Below, piece after piece: positions 1-8,591 of a stretch of DNA of 58,923 nucleotides (within the stretch, counting starts at the first letter, position 1; each line of letters begins with the position of its first letter). The notes under the pieces were generated by a model. The model saw nothing but the letters and a program-made list of their open reading frames with translations. It ran no database searches and was not told where the DNA came from. Position numbers and translations under genes: made by a program. The stretch comes from Pseudomonas sp. GM79 (lineage in GTDB: Bacteria; Pseudomonadota; Gammaproteobacteria; Pseudomonadales; Pseudomonadaceae), in NCBI RefSeq assembly GCF_000282495.1, contig NZ_AKJE01000013.1, positions 1 to 58,923 on the forward strand, given 5' to 3'.

Positions 1-35
1 ACTCGCTGTAAAAGCGAAACCATAGGCGGCCGTTA

Positions 36-276
36 CCGCAGAAACGGATATGTACCCGATCAAAGACCCCAGTCGACTATCAGGCCACCTTCGCGGGCAA
101 GCCTCGCTCCTACAAGGGCGGGCGATAACCGTCGGCCGCCGTGACCGCAGGAACGGATATGTACACAATCAAAGACCCCAGTCGACTATCAGGCCGCCTT
201 CGCGGGCAAGCCTCGCTCCTACAAAGACGGGCGATAACCGCCAGTGGCCGTGACCGCAGAAACGGATATGAACGCA
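36..276. repeat. Tandem 109-bp repeat containing REP cores
   Basis: Two full copies (36-144 and 145-253) and the start of a third (254-276) repeat with an exact 109-base period. Each full copy holds one REP-like core (about 88-115 and 197-224, centred on TTCGCGGGCAAGCCTCGCTC). Open frames across the array give the same short peptide twice because the DNA repeats, so I treat it as non-coding. Confidence 0.8.
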
Positions 277-331
277 ACCAAGAGCCGGGTCACCGCGGTA
301 ATGGATATGTCCCCGACCAAACCATCGGTAT

Positions 332-363
332 AAAAAAAACGGCCTCCCAGCGGAGGCCGTTTT
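332..363 (-). terminator. Intrinsic terminator for the DUF2062 gene
   Basis: A 9-bp stem (ACGGCCTCC paired with GGAGGCCGT, loop CAGC) is flanked by an A-run on the left and TTTT on the right. On the minus strand it is a hairpin followed by eight Us, seven bases past the stop codon of the gene at 370-885. It could also work on the plus strand. Confidence 0.85.
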
Positions 364-369
364 ACATTC

Positions 370-885
370 TCACATTCGACTTTTCTTACGCCGCTTCCAC
401 TGCCGCCCAACCCACCAGCGCCAATACATCATCACCAGGCAATAGGCGAGGGCACCCAGCACCAACCCCGTCACCACCGAACCAAGCAAGAACGGTTGCC
501 ACAGGCTCGAGAGTTCGCCGCTGATCCATTCCCAGGTCAACTCATCCGGCAGGCTGCGGGCGGGAACGTCCATCAGCCAGGCGCCGGTCTGGTAAGTGCA
601 AAAGAACACCGCCGGCATGGTGATCGGGTTGGTCAGCCAGACCAGGCTGACGGCAATCGGCATGTTGCCGCGCACCACAATGGCAAGGATGGCCGCTAAC
701 AGCATCTGCAACGGGACGGGCAGGAATGCCGCGAACAGACCGACCGCCATGGCCCGCGCGACGGAGTGGCGATTGAGGTGCCAGAGGTTCGGGTCATGCA
801 GCAGGGTGCCGAGAAAGCGTAAGGATTTGTGTTCCCTGATGCTGGTCGGGTCTGGCATGTAACGTTTGAATAAGCGCCGGGGCAT
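370..885 (-). CDS. DUF2062 domain membrane protein
   Basis: A 171-residue inner-membrane protein of unknown function. The translation starts MPRRLFKRYMPDPTSI and has the DUF2062 features: a short basic N-terminus, a hydrophobic stretch around residues 45-75 (AMAVGLFAAFLPVPLQMLLA), the conserved WLTNPITMPAVF turn, and a C-terminal membrane segment followed by an RRKK tail. The frame stays open upstream to 1443, but that stretch is the antisense of comEC with no family similarity, so I start at the ATG at 885. It is divergent from comEC, as in P. aeruginosa (PA2985/PA2984, from memory). Confidence 0.85.
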   Translation of the reverse strand: MPRRLFKRYMPDPTSIREHKSLRFLGTLLHDPNLWHLNRHSVARAMAVGLFAAFLPVPLQMLLAAILAIVVRGNMPIAVSLVWLTNPITMPAVFFCTYQTGAWLMDVPARSLPDELTWEWISGELSSLWQPFLLGSVVTGLVLGALAYCLVMMYWRWWVGRQWKRRKKSRM

Positions 886-1021
886 AAGGCTTCTCGGTCG
901 GTTCAGGCGGCAAGTATGTCTGGATTCTACGAGCCGCCCATTCAGACTTTGTGACAATTGATAACGACGTACGTGCGGCGCACCGGCTAAGCCTAGGGAG
1001 GGGACTCTCAAGGACGGGCTT

Positions 1022-3256
1022 ATGCGCACAGGGATGATGGCGCTGGCGTTGGGTTTGCTGGCCCTGCGTTTTTTACCGGTATTACCGCCGGCAGGGTTGT
1101 GGTTGTTGTTGCCGGTAGTGGGTTTGATGTTGTTGCCGTTTCGAACTTTTCCCTTGGCATTTTTTCTGTTCGGTTTCAGTTGGGCGGGCGCGAATGCACA
1201 GTGGGCGCTGAATGATCGCCTGGCAGCGACGCTCGATGGCGAGACTCGCTGGCTCGAAGGTCGTGTGACCGGATTACCGCAGCAGGCCGAGGGCGTGGTG
1301 CGTTTCGAACTGACAGACAGCCAGTCGCGTCGCACCAGACTGCCCCGGCACCTGCGTCTGGCCTGGTATGGCGGGCCGCCCGTCAACAGCGGCGAGCATT
1401 GGCGGCTGGCGGTCAAATTGAAGCGTCCTGCCGGGTTGCTCAACCCGCATGCGTTCGATTACGACGCCTGGTTATTGGCCCGGCACATCGGCGCCACCGG
1501 GACCGTCAAGGATGGCCAGCGACTGATGGACGCGCAATGGGCCTGGCGTGACGGCATTCGCCAGCGTTTGCAGGGGGTGGATGCCCAAGGGCGAACGGGG
1601 GCGCTGACCGCGTTGGTGCTGGGGGATGGCGCCGGGTTGAGTCGTGAGGACTGGCAGGTGCTGCAAGACACCGGCGCCGTGCATTTGTTGGTGATTTCCG
1701 GGCAGCACATTGGTTTGCTGGCGGGAGTGGTGTATCTGCTGATTGCCGGGTTGGCGCGTTATGGTTTGTGGCCCAAGCGCTTGCCGTGGCTGCCATGGGC
1801 ATGCGGGCTGGCGTTCGCGGCGGCGCTCGGTTATGGGCTGTTGGCCGGCTTCGAGGTGCCGGTGCGGCGGGCCTGCCTGATGATCGGTCTGGTGCTGTTG
1901 TGGCGACTACGGTTTCGTCACCTTGGCGCATGGTGGCCGCTATTGCTGGCGCTTGACGGTGTTTTGCTGCTGGACCCGCTGGCGAGCCTGCAACCGGGTT
2001 TTTGGTTGTCCTTTGCAGCGGTCGCGGTGCTGATTTTCACTTTTGGCGGCCGATTGGGGGCATGGCGCTGGTGGCAAACCTGGACCCGTGCTCAATGGCT
2101 GATCGCGATCGGTCTGTGCCCGCTGCTGTTGGTGCTGGGGTTGCCGATCAGTCTCAGCGGGCCGCTGGCCAATTTGCTGGCGGTGCCCTGGGTCAGTCTG
2201 GTGGTCCTGCCGCCGGCCTTGCTTGGGACGATGTTGTTGCCCGTTCCTTATGTGGGCGAAGGATTGCTGTGGTTGGCCGGCGGTCTGATCGATCTTTTGT
2301 TCAAGGGGTTGGCGTTGATCGCCGGGCAATTGCCCGCGTGGGTTCCGGTGGCGGTCCCGTTGTGGGTATGGGCGCTCGGCACACTGGGGGCTTTTCTGCT
2401 GTTATTGCCGCGAGGCGTGCCGTTGCGCCCGTTGGGCTGGCCGATGCTGCTGTTACTGGTTTTTTCGCCCCGGCACATGTTGCCTGAAGGCATGGCCGAG
2501 GTCTGGCAACTGGATGTCGGTCAGGGTTTGGCAATCCTGGTGCGTACCCGCCATCACACCTTGCTGTATGACGCCGGGCCACGGTTCGGCGATATCGATC
2601 TGGGTGAGCGGGTGGTGTTGCCGTCATTGCGCAAACTGGGTGTGAACGGGCTCGATCTGATGCTGATCAGTCATGCCGACGCCGATCACGCCGGCGGTGC
2701 GCGAGCAATTGCCAATGGAATACCGGTGAAGCAAATACTGAGCGGCGATCACCAGGCCCTGCCAGACGAACTGCACGCCGAGAGCTGCGAGAGCGGTCGG
2801 CAATGGGCCTGGGACGATGTGAAGTTTCAGCTCTGGCAGTGGCCGTCTGCCATCGACAGCAATCAGAAGTCCTGTGTGCTGCAGATCGAAGCCAATGGCG
2901 AGCGGTTGCTGCTGACTGGCGATATCGATAGCGCGGCCGAGCGGGCGCTGCTCGACGGTCCTTTGGCGGTGCCGACGGATTGGTTGCAGGCCCCGCACCA
3001 TGGCAGTCGCAGTTCATCTTCGATGGCGTTGCTCAGCGTGTTGCAACCCAACGCGGTGCTGATCTCCCGTGGCAACGGCAATTCTTTCGGCCACCCCCAT
3101 CCCACGGTCGTGGCGCGGTATCAAAAACGCGGTGTGGCGATCTACGACAGCGCCGAGCAAGGTGCCATTCGTCTGCAACTGGGACGCTTCAAGCCGCCGT
3201 GGACGATGCTTCAAGAACGGCGCTTCTGGCGCGATCCGCCACCATCCAGCCAGTAA
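1022..3256 (+). CDS. comEC: DNA internalization competence protein ComEC/Rec2
   Basis: A 744-residue polytopic membrane protein of full family length, expected to form the inner-membrane channel that passes single-stranded DNA during natural transformation. The order is N-terminal DUF4131-type segment (to about 170), the multi-helix Competence domain with LVISGQHIGLLAG near 225, then a C-terminal metallo-beta-lactamase-like domain. That domain shows LDVGQGLAILV, the metal motif SHADADHAGG, LLLTGDID and QAPHHGSRSS, so its ligands look intact. Many pseudomonads keep comEC although competence is rarely shown. It begins 136 bases from the divergent DUF2062 gene. Confidence 0.93.
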   Translation: MRTGMMALALGLLALRFLPVLPPAGLWLLLPVVGLMLLPFRTFPLAFFLFGFSWAGANAQWALNDRLAATLDGETRWLEGRVTGLPQQAEGVVRFELTDSQSRRTRLPRHLRLAWYGGPPVNSGEHWRLAVKLKRPAGLLNPHAFDYDAWLLARHIGATGTVKDGQRLMDAQWAWRDGIRQRLQGVDAQGRTGALTALVLGDGAGLSREDWQVLQDTGAVHLLVISGQHIGLLAGVVYLLIAGLARYGLWPKRLPWLPWACGLAFAAALGYGLLAGFEVPVRRACLMIGLVLLWRLRFRHLGAWWPLLLALDGVLLLDPLASLQPGFWLSFAAVAVLIFTFGGRLGAWRWWQTWTRAQWLIAIGLCPLLLVLGLPISLSGPLANLLAVPWVSLVVLPPALLGTMLLPVPYVGEGLLWLAGGLIDLLFKGLALIAGQLPAWVPVAVPLWVWALGTLGAFLLLLPRGVPLRPLGWPMLLLLVFSPRHMLPEGMAEVWQLDVGQGLAILVRTRHHTLLYDAGPRFGDIDLGERVVLPSLRKLGVNGLDLMLISHADADHAGGARAIANGIPVKQILSGDHQALPDELHAESCESGRQWAWDDVKFQLWQWPSAIDSNQKSCVLQIEANGERLLLTGDIDSAAERALLDGPLAVPTDWLQAPHHGSRSSSSMALLSVLQPNAVLISRGNGNSFGHPHPTVVARYQKRGVAIYDSAEQGAIRLQLGRFKPPWTMLQERRFWRDPPPSSQ

Positions 3257-3352
3257 CCCGAACTGTCGAAGCCCGACCGGATACGACATCGCGGTCTTCG
3301 GTGCGTCCACCCCCTATGTTAGAGTGGCGCACTTTTCGAGGGGACTGTCACT

Positions 3353-3988
3353 GTGTGGGAATTGGTCAAATCCGGCGGCTGGATGATGCTGCCGATCATT
3401 CTGAGTTCCATCGCCGCCATGGCGATCGTTGCCGAGCGTCTCTGGACCCTGCGTGCCAGCCGCGTGACCCCGGAGCACTTGCTCGGGCAGGTCTGGGTCT
3501 GGATCAAGGACAAACAACTCAATAAAGAAAAACTCAAGGAACTGCGTGCCAACTCTCCGTTGGGCGAGATCCTGGCCGCCGGTCTGGCGAACTCCAGGCA
3601 TGGTCGCGAGATCATGAAAGAGTGCATCGAAGAGGCCGCTGCGCGGGTGATTCACGAGCTCGAACGCTACATCAATGCCCTCGGCACCATTGCTGCCATG
3701 GCCCCGTTGCTGGGTCTGCTGGGTACGGTGCTGGGCATGATCGATATTTTCAGTGCATTCATGGGCACGGGCATGGGCACCAACGCCTCGGTACTGGCCG
3801 GTGGTATTTCCAAGGCGCTGATCACCACCGCTGCAGGCCTGATGGTCGGTATTCCGGCTGTGTTCTTCCACCGCTTCCTGCAACGCCGCATAGATGAGCT
3901 GGTGGTAGGCATGGAGCAGGAAGCGATCAAGCTGGTTGAGGTGGTGCAGGGCGACCGCGACGTGGATCTGGCTGAGGGTAAAGCGTGA
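3353..3988 (+). CDS. exbB: MotA/TolQ/ExbB proton channel family protein
   Basis: A 211-residue ExbB-type subunit of an inner-membrane proton-driven motor that energises TonB-dependent transport. It has an N-terminal membrane helix (GGWMMLPIILSSIAAMAIVA) and two later helices with the family core APLLGLLGTVLGMIDIF and GGISKALITTAAGLMVGIPA. Translation uses GTG at 3353, preceded by a GAGGGG ribosome site. Its stop overlaps the start of exbD (GTGA), so the pair is translationally coupled. Placement before lpxK matches the second exbBD pair of P. aeruginosa. Confidence 0.92.
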   Translation: MWELVKSGGWMMLPIILSSIAAMAIVAERLWTLRASRVTPEHLLGQVWVWIKDKQLNKEKLKELRANSPLGEILAAGLANSRHGREIMKECIEEAAARVIHELERYINALGTIAAMAPLLGLLGTVLGMIDIFSAFMGTGMGTNASVLAGGISKALITTAAGLMVGIPAVFFHRFLQRRIDELVVGMEQEAIKLVEVVQGDRDVDLAEGKA

Positions 3989-4413
3989 AATTCCGTCGTA
4001 AACCACGGGAAACGATAGACATCAACCTCGCGTCGTTGATCGACGTGGTGTTCATCCTGCTGCTGTTTTTCGTTGTAACCACCACCTTCACCCGTGAAAC
4101 CCAGTTGCGCGTCGACCTGCCGGAAGCGGTCAGCGGTTCCCCGGCCGAAGACCAGCAGGCCAAGCAACTGGACATCGCTATCAGCGCCGAAGGGGTGTTC
4201 TCGGTCAACAACCAATTGTTGCCCAAGAATGACCTGACCAGCCTGATGGAAGCGCTACAAAAAGAATCCAATGGCGATACCAACCTGCCGTTGTCCATCA
4301 GCGCTGATGGCAAGACCCCCCATCAGTCCGTTATCACCGCAATGGACGCTGCTGGCAAACTCGGTTTCAGTCACTTGCGCATGACCACTGTCGAGGCGGC
4401 GCCGGCATCCTGA
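3985..4413 (+). CDS. exbD: ExbD/TolR family protein
   Basis: A 142-residue partner of the upstream ExbB. The short cytoplasmic N-terminus ([22 protein letters not shown]) contains the conserved membrane Asp ([14 protein letters not shown]) that carries protons, followed by a periplasmic domain to the C-terminus. The GTG start overlaps the exbB stop by four bases, and its TGA overlaps the lpxK start (TGATG). The substrate system it powers cannot be told from the sequence. Confidence 0.92.
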   Translation: MKFRRKPRETIDINLASLIDVVFILLLFFVVTTTFTRETQLRVDLPEAVSGSPAEDQQAKQLDIAISAEGVFSVNNQLLPKNDLTSLMEALQKESNGDTNLPLSISADGKTPHQSVITAMDAAGKLGFSHLRMTTVEAAPAS

Positions 4414-5423
4414 TGGCCATGTCCGATCGATTGCTCGCTGCGTGGTACGAAGGCCATCCGGCGCTGAAGCTGCTGCAGCCTCTGGAATGGCTGTATCGGC
4501 GTGTGGTCATCGGCAAGCGCGAGCGCTTTCTGGCGGGTGAGGGCGAGATCTATCAGCCGCCGGTGCCGTTGATCGTGGTCGGTAACATCACGGTGGGCGG
4601 CACCGGCAAGACGCCGCTGATTCTATGGATGATCCAGCATTGCCAGCGCAACGGTTTGCGCGTTGGCGTCGTCAGCCGTGGTTACGGCGCCAAACCTGCG
4701 CAATTGCCGTGGCGGGTCGAGGCGGATCAAGGCGCGGACGTGGCGGGCGATGAGCCATTGCTGATCGTCCAGCGCACCGGCGTGCCGCTGATGATCGATC
4801 CGGACCGCAGCCGCGCAGTCAAAGCCTTGCTGGCGAGCGAGCCGCTGGACCTGATCCTCTCCGACGACGGCATGCAGCATTATCGGCTGGCCCGGCATCT
4901 GGAACTGGTGCTGATCGATGCCGCCCGGGGGCTGGGCAACCAGCGTTGCCTGCCGGCCGGGCCGTTGCGCGAACCGATCGAGCGTCTGCAAAGCGTCGAT
5001 GCGGTGCTTTACAACGGTGCCACGGCCGACCGCATCGACGGTTTTGCCTTCCAGCTGCAACCCACGGCACTGGTCAACCTGCAAAGCGGCGAACGCCGGC
5101 CCCTTGACCACTTCCCCTCAGGCCAGGCTATTCACGCCGTGGCCGGGATCGGCAATCCCCAGCGTTTCTTCACGACCCTCGAAACGCTACACTGGCGGCC
5201 AGTGCCGCATGCATTTGCCGACCACGCCGAGTACAGCGTGCAGGCCTTGAATTTCACACCGTCATTGCCAGTGGTGATGACGGAAAAGGACGCGGTGAAG
5301 TGCCGTGCCTTCGCCGCCGCCGATTGGTGGTACCTAGCGGTCGATGCTGCGCCATCGCCGGCCTTCGTGGCCTGGTTCGATACGCAGCTGATGCGCCTGT
5401 TGCCGGCTCGTCTTTTGCCTTAA
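4413..5423 (+). CDS. lpxK: Tetraacyldisaccharide 4'-kinase LpxK
   Basis: A 336-residue lipid A kinase that phosphorylates the 4' position of tetraacyldisaccharide 1-phosphate at the inner membrane, a late Raetz pathway step. The P-loop-like motif [13 protein letters not shown] lies near residue 55, and the family motifs [14 protein letters not shown] and LSDDGMQHY follow. Length is normal for the family. The start codon overlaps the exbD stop by one base. kdsB two genes on supplies KDO, so the cluster groups lipid A and inner-core functions. Confidence 0.96.
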   Translation: MAMSDRLLAAWYEGHPALKLLQPLEWLYRRVVIGKRERFLAGEGEIYQPPVPLIVVGNITVGGTGKTPLILWMIQHCQRNGLRVGVVSRGYGAKPAQLPWRVEADQGADVAGDEPLLIVQRTGVPLMIDPDRSRAVKALLASEPLDLILSDDGMQHYRLARHLELVLIDAARGLGNQRCLPAGPLREPIERLQSVDAVLYNGATADRIDGFAFQLQPTALVNLQSGERRPLDHFPSGQAIHAVAGIGNPQRFFTTLETLHWRPVPHAFADHAEYSVQALNFTPSLPVVMTEKDAVKCRAFAAADWWYLAVDAAPSPAFVAWFDTQLMRLLPARLLP

Positions 5424-5448
5424 ATCCGTTTCTATCCAGGGAATGTTC

Positions 5449-5634
5449 ATGGACACCAAATTGCTCGATATCCTCGCTTGCCCGGTCTGCAAAGGCCCGC
5501 TCAAGCTCAGCGCCGACAAAACCGAGCTGATCAGCAAGGGCGCTGGCCTCGCATACCCGATTCGCGACGGTATCCCGGTGATGCTCGAAAGCGAAGCGCG
5601 CACCCTGACCACCGACGAGCGTCTGGATAAATGA
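5449..5634 (+). CDS. Trm112 family zinc-ribbon-like protein
   Basis: A 61-residue protein of the Trm112/YcaR family: [18 protein letters not shown] with a CPVC knuckle, then [13 protein letters not shown]. Only the first CxxC is present and no second Cys pair is seen, as is common in bacterial members. An in-frame ATG at 5443 abuts the AGGGA ribosome site, so the ATG at 5449 with normal spacing is the better start. It lies between lpxK and kdsB as in many gammaproteobacteria and overlaps kdsB by four bases. Function is not established. Confidence 0.9.
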   Translation: MDTKLLDILACPVCKGPLKLSADKTELISKGAGLAYPIRDGIPVMLESEARTLTTDERLDK

Positions 5635-6395
5635 CCACAGCCTTTACCGTTGTCATTCCATCGCGCTATGCCTCCACCCGTCTGCCGGGCAAACCCCTGC
5701 TGCTGATCGCCGGCAAGCCGATGATCCAGCACGTCTGGGAACAAGCGAGCAAAAGCAGTGCCCAGCAAGTGGTCGTTGCCACTGACGATGCGCGCATTGT
5801 CGAGGCCTGCAAAAGCTTTGGTGCCGACGTGGTGCTGACGCGCGAAGACCATAATTCCGGCACCGACCGTCTGGCCGAAGTCGCGGCGAAACTGGGCCTG
5901 GCCCCGGACGCCATTGTGGTCAACGTTCAGGGTGACGAGCCGTTGATTCCGCCGAGCGTGATCGATCAGGTCGCCGCCAACCTGGCCGCCCACACCGAAG
6001 CGCGCATGGCCACCCTGGCCGAGCCGATCGAAGACGTGGAAACCTTGTTCAACCCCAACGTGGTCAAGGTGGTCAGCGACCTCAATGGCCTGGCGCTGAC
6101 GTTCAGTCGTGCCACTTTGCCGTGGGCTCGCGACGCGTTCGCCAAGAGCCGCGAGCAATTGCCGGAAGGCGTGCCGTATCGCCGCCACATCGGCATTTAT
6201 GCCTATCGCGCCGGTTTCCTGCAGGACTTCGTCACCTGGGGCCCGTGCTGGCTGGAAAACACCGAGTCTCTGGAGCAACTGCGGGCGCTCTGGCACGGTG
6301 TGCGGATTCACGTCGCCGATGCGCTGATCGCACCGCCTACCGGTGTCGATACCATTGAAGACCTCGAGCGCGTTCGTCGCTTGCTGGAGGCCTGA
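5631..6395 (+). CDS. kdsB: 3-deoxy-manno-octulosonate cytidylyltransferase
   Basis: A 254-residue cytosolic enzyme that makes CMP-KDO from CTP and KDO for lipopolysaccharide inner core synthesis. The nucleotidyltransferase signature [17 protein letters not shown] is at the N-terminus, with VVATDD near residue 50 and [11 protein letters not shown] near 100. Length is typical. It overlaps the Trm112 gene (ATGA) and the phosphatase gene downstream (stop and start share 6395), so the group is probably one operon. Confidence 0.96.
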   Translation: MTTAFTVVIPSRYASTRLPGKPLLLIAGKPMIQHVWEQASKSSAQQVVVATDDARIVEACKSFGADVVLTREDHNSGTDRLAEVAAKLGLAPDAIVVNVQGDEPLIPPSVIDQVAANLAAHTEARMATLAEPIEDVETLFNPNVVKVVSDLNGLALTFSRATLPWARDAFAKSREQLPEGVPYRRHIGIYAYRAGFLQDFVTWGPCWLENTESLEQLRALWHGVRIHVADALIAPPTGVDTIEDLERVRRLLEA

Positions 6396-6859
6396 TGCGG
6401 GTTCTGTTCGTCTGCCTGGGCAACATCTGCCGTTCGCCCACGGCCGAAGGCGTATTGCGGCACAAACTGCGTGAGGCGGGGCTGGCCGATCAAGTCGAAG
6501 TGGCCTCCGCCGGCACCGGTGACTGGCACGTCGGCAAGCCCCCGGACAAGCGCAGCCAGGCCGCGGCGAAACTGCGCGGCTACGACCTGTCCGCCCAGCG
6601 CGCTCAGCAAGTGACCCGCGCCGATTTCGCCACCTACGACCTGATTCTGGCGATGGACAACAGCAACCTGCGCCACCTCAAGGCCCTGCAACCGGCCAAG
6701 GGCAAGGCCGAGCTGGACCTGTTCCTTCGTCGCTACCAGTCGGAAATCGATGAAGTGCCGGATCCTTATCACGACAGCGACCAGGGTTTCGAACAGGTGC
6801 TGGACCTGATCGAGCGCGCCAGCGATTTGCTGGTGATCGAATTGAAGGGACGGCTATGA
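6395..6859 (+). CDS. Low molecular weight protein-tyrosine phosphatase
   Basis: A 154-residue cytosolic phosphatase. The catalytic loop is at the N-terminus (VCLGNICRSPTAEGV, a CX5R loop with Cys7 and Arg13), and the general acid Asp is in VPDPYHD near residue 127. Length fits the family. It is coupled to kdsB upstream and murB downstream by overlapping codons. Physiological substrates are unknown; neighbours do not suggest a linked tyrosine kinase, and none is seen in the window. Confidence 0.93.
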   Translation: MRVLFVCLGNICRSPTAEGVLRHKLREAGLADQVEVASAGTGDWHVGKPPDKRSQAAAKLRGYDLSAQRAQQVTRADFATYDLILAMDNSNLRHLKALQPAKGKAELDLFLRRYQSEIDEVPDPYHDSDQGFEQVLDLIERASDLLVIELKGRL

Positions 6860-7875
6860 GTTTGCAGCTTCAACCCCAGGTTTCGCTCAAGCCGTACAAC
6901 AGCTTTGGTGTGGACGTTCAGGCCCGGCTGTTTGCCGAGGCGCATAGCGATGCTGACGTGCGCGAAGCCCTGGCCTATGGGTTGGAACATGATGTGCCCG
7001 TGCTGGTGATCGGCGGCGGCAGCAATTTGCTGCTGACTGCTGATGTGCAGGCGCTGGTACTGCGCATGGCTACACGCGGGATTCGCATCCTCAGTGATGA
7101 CGGCAGCAAGGTCGTGATTGAAGCCGAGGCCGGCGAGCCTTGGCATCCGTTTGTGCAGCACACCTTGGCGCAAGGGCTGTCGGGGCTGGAAAACCTCAGC
7201 TTGATCCCCGGCACTGTCGGTGCGGCACCGATGCAGAACATCGGCGCTTACGGCGTCGAAATCAAAGACGTGTTTGCCGGCCTGACGGCCCTCGATCGCC
7301 AGACCGGCGAGCTGCGCGATTTCTCGCTGGCCGAGTGCAACTTCGCCTACCGCGACAGCCTGTTCAAACAGGAACCGGGGCGGTGGTTGATCCTGCGCGT
7401 TCGTTTTGCCCTGGATCACGCCGCACACCTGCATCTGGAGTACGGCCCGGTGCGTCAGCGCCTGACTGAACAGGGCATTGATCACCCGACTGCCACCGAT
7501 GTCAGCCAGGCCATTTGCAGCATCCGTAACGAAAAGCTCCCGGACCCGGCGGTGCTCGGCAATGCCGGCAGCTTCTTCAAGAACCCCTTGGTGCCGGCGA
7601 CATTAGTGGCGCAACTCAAGGAGCAATACCCGGAGCTGGTGGCCTACGCGCAACCCGACGGGCAAATGAAACTGGCGGCGGGCTGGCTGATCGAACGGGC
7701 CGGCTGGAAAGGCTTTCGCGAAGGCGATGCCGGTGTACACAAATTACAGGCACTGGTGCTGGTCAACTACGGCGGCGCAACAGGCCTGCAATTGCTGAAC
7801 CTGGCGCAACGTATTCAGAAAGATATTTCGGAGCGATTCAAGGTCGACCTGGAAATGGAACCCAATCAGTATTGA
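6856..7875 (+). CDS. murB: UDP-N-acetylenolpyruvoylglucosamine reductase
   Basis: A 339-residue FAD enzyme that reduces UDP-GlcNAc-enolpyruvate to UDP-MurNAc with NADPH in peptidoglycan precursor synthesis. FAD-binding motifs GGGSNLLLTADV and IPGTVGAAPMQNIGAYGVE are clear, and the catalytic Ser is in GNAGSFFKNP. Length and the extra loop are of the E. coli (type I) form. It is the last gene of the run starting at exbB, overlaps the phosphatase gene by four bases, and is followed by a strong terminator. Confidence 0.96.
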   Translation: MSLQLQPQVSLKPYNSFGVDVQARLFAEAHSDADVREALAYGLEHDVPVLVIGGGSNLLLTADVQALVLRMATRGIRILSDDGSKVVIEAEAGEPWHPFVQHTLAQGLSGLENLSLIPGTVGAAPMQNIGAYGVEIKDVFAGLTALDRQTGELRDFSLAECNFAYRDSLFKQEPGRWLILRVRFALDHAAHLHLEYGPVRQRLTEQGIDHPTATDVSQAICSIRNEKLPDPAVLGNAGSFFKNPLVPATLVAQLKEQYPELVAYAQPDGQMKLAAGWLIERAGWKGFREGDAGVHKLQALVLVNYGGATGLQLLNLAQRIQKDISERFKVDLEMEPNQY

Positions 7876-7900
7876 GGCTACGCTTTCAGGCTGATCCCAA

Positions 7901-7936
7901 AGCCCTGCACATCTTCAATGTGCAGGGCTTTTTTGT
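7901..7936 (+). terminator. Intrinsic terminator after murB
   Basis: AGCCCTGCACAT pairs with ATGTGCAGGGCT across a CTTCA loop and is followed by TTTTTTGTT. It lies 25 bases past the murB stop and closes the lpxK-murB operon. Confidence 0.92.
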
Positions 7937-8120
7937 TAATGCTCAGTTAACTTAGCCACCTAACGATGCAAGCATTTGCTCCACCAAAGGCCCGATGCAG
8001 ACGTCGCCGTCCGCATAAGAGAGCCCATTAGCCTGAGTCGATCTGCGTGAAGGAACCCAGCGACAGATTGCTCGACCCCATAACCTCGACCTCTTATGAG
8101 AAAAAATGGCGGGCGTGCCC

Positions 8121-8591
8121 ATGATTACCCTGAAACTCAATGGACAAGATCATCAACTCGATGTCACCGAGGACATGCCGCTGCTCTGGGCGATCCGTGA
8201 CGTGGCGGGTTACAACGGCACCAAATTCGGCTGCGGAATGGGCCTGTGTGGTGCCTGCACCATTCATATCGACGGCGCGCCTGCGCGCAGTTGCATAACG
8301 CCAATCGGCTCGGTGGTCGGCCAGAACGTCAGCACCATCGACAACCTGTACGCCGACCCGGTTGGCAAAATCGTCCAGCAAGCCTGGCTCGACAGCGCCG
8401 TGGCTCAGTGCGGGTACTGCCAGGGCGGGCAGATCATGTCAGCCACCGCGCTGCTGAAAACCAATCCGAACCCCAGCGACGAGCAGATTGAAGAGGCAAT
8501 GGTCGGTAACATTTGCCGTTGCGGCACCTACAACCGGATCAAGACCGCCATCCGCCAGGCATCCACTCACCTGAAGGAGGCCAAGGCATGA
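8121..8591 (+). CDS. (2Fe-2S) subunit of a xanthine-oxidase-family aldehyde/isoquinoline oxidoreductase
   Basis: A 156-residue electron-transfer subunit of the IorA/PaoA-like type. The plant ferredoxin-type cluster ligands are GCGMGLCGACTIHIDG, and the second all-helical 2Fe-2S domain shows CGYCQGGQ and NICRCGTY. An in-frame ATG at 8106 has a weak GAGA in front; I prefer 8121 because the protein then starts MITLKLNG as in homologues. Its stop overlaps the start of the large subunit, which has a strong AAGGAGG. It carries no signal peptide, so it is probably co-exported with the Tat-tagged partner. Confidence 0.9.
   Translation: MITLKLNGQDHQLDVTEDMPLLWAIRDVAGYNGTKFGCGMGLCGACTIHIDGAPARSCITPIGSVVGQNVSTIDNLYADPVGKIVQQAWLDSAVAQCGYCQGGQIMSATALLKTNPNPSDEQIEEAMVGNICRCGTYNRIKTAIRQASTHLKEAKA

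Noticed and set aside
50..524. Two plus-strand frames in the REP array that give similar peptides (SRLSG and RGQASLL repeated)
   Set aside because: The peptide repeat follows from the 109-bp DNA repeat; no ribosome site or family similarity, and the second runs antisense into the DUF2062 gene.
7952..8140. Minus-strand frame ending in LVEQMLASLGG between murB and the 2Fe-2S gene
   Set aside because: Its last 30 codons look somewhat gene-like and might be a relic, but there is no start site, no recognised family and it overlaps the next gene's 5' end.
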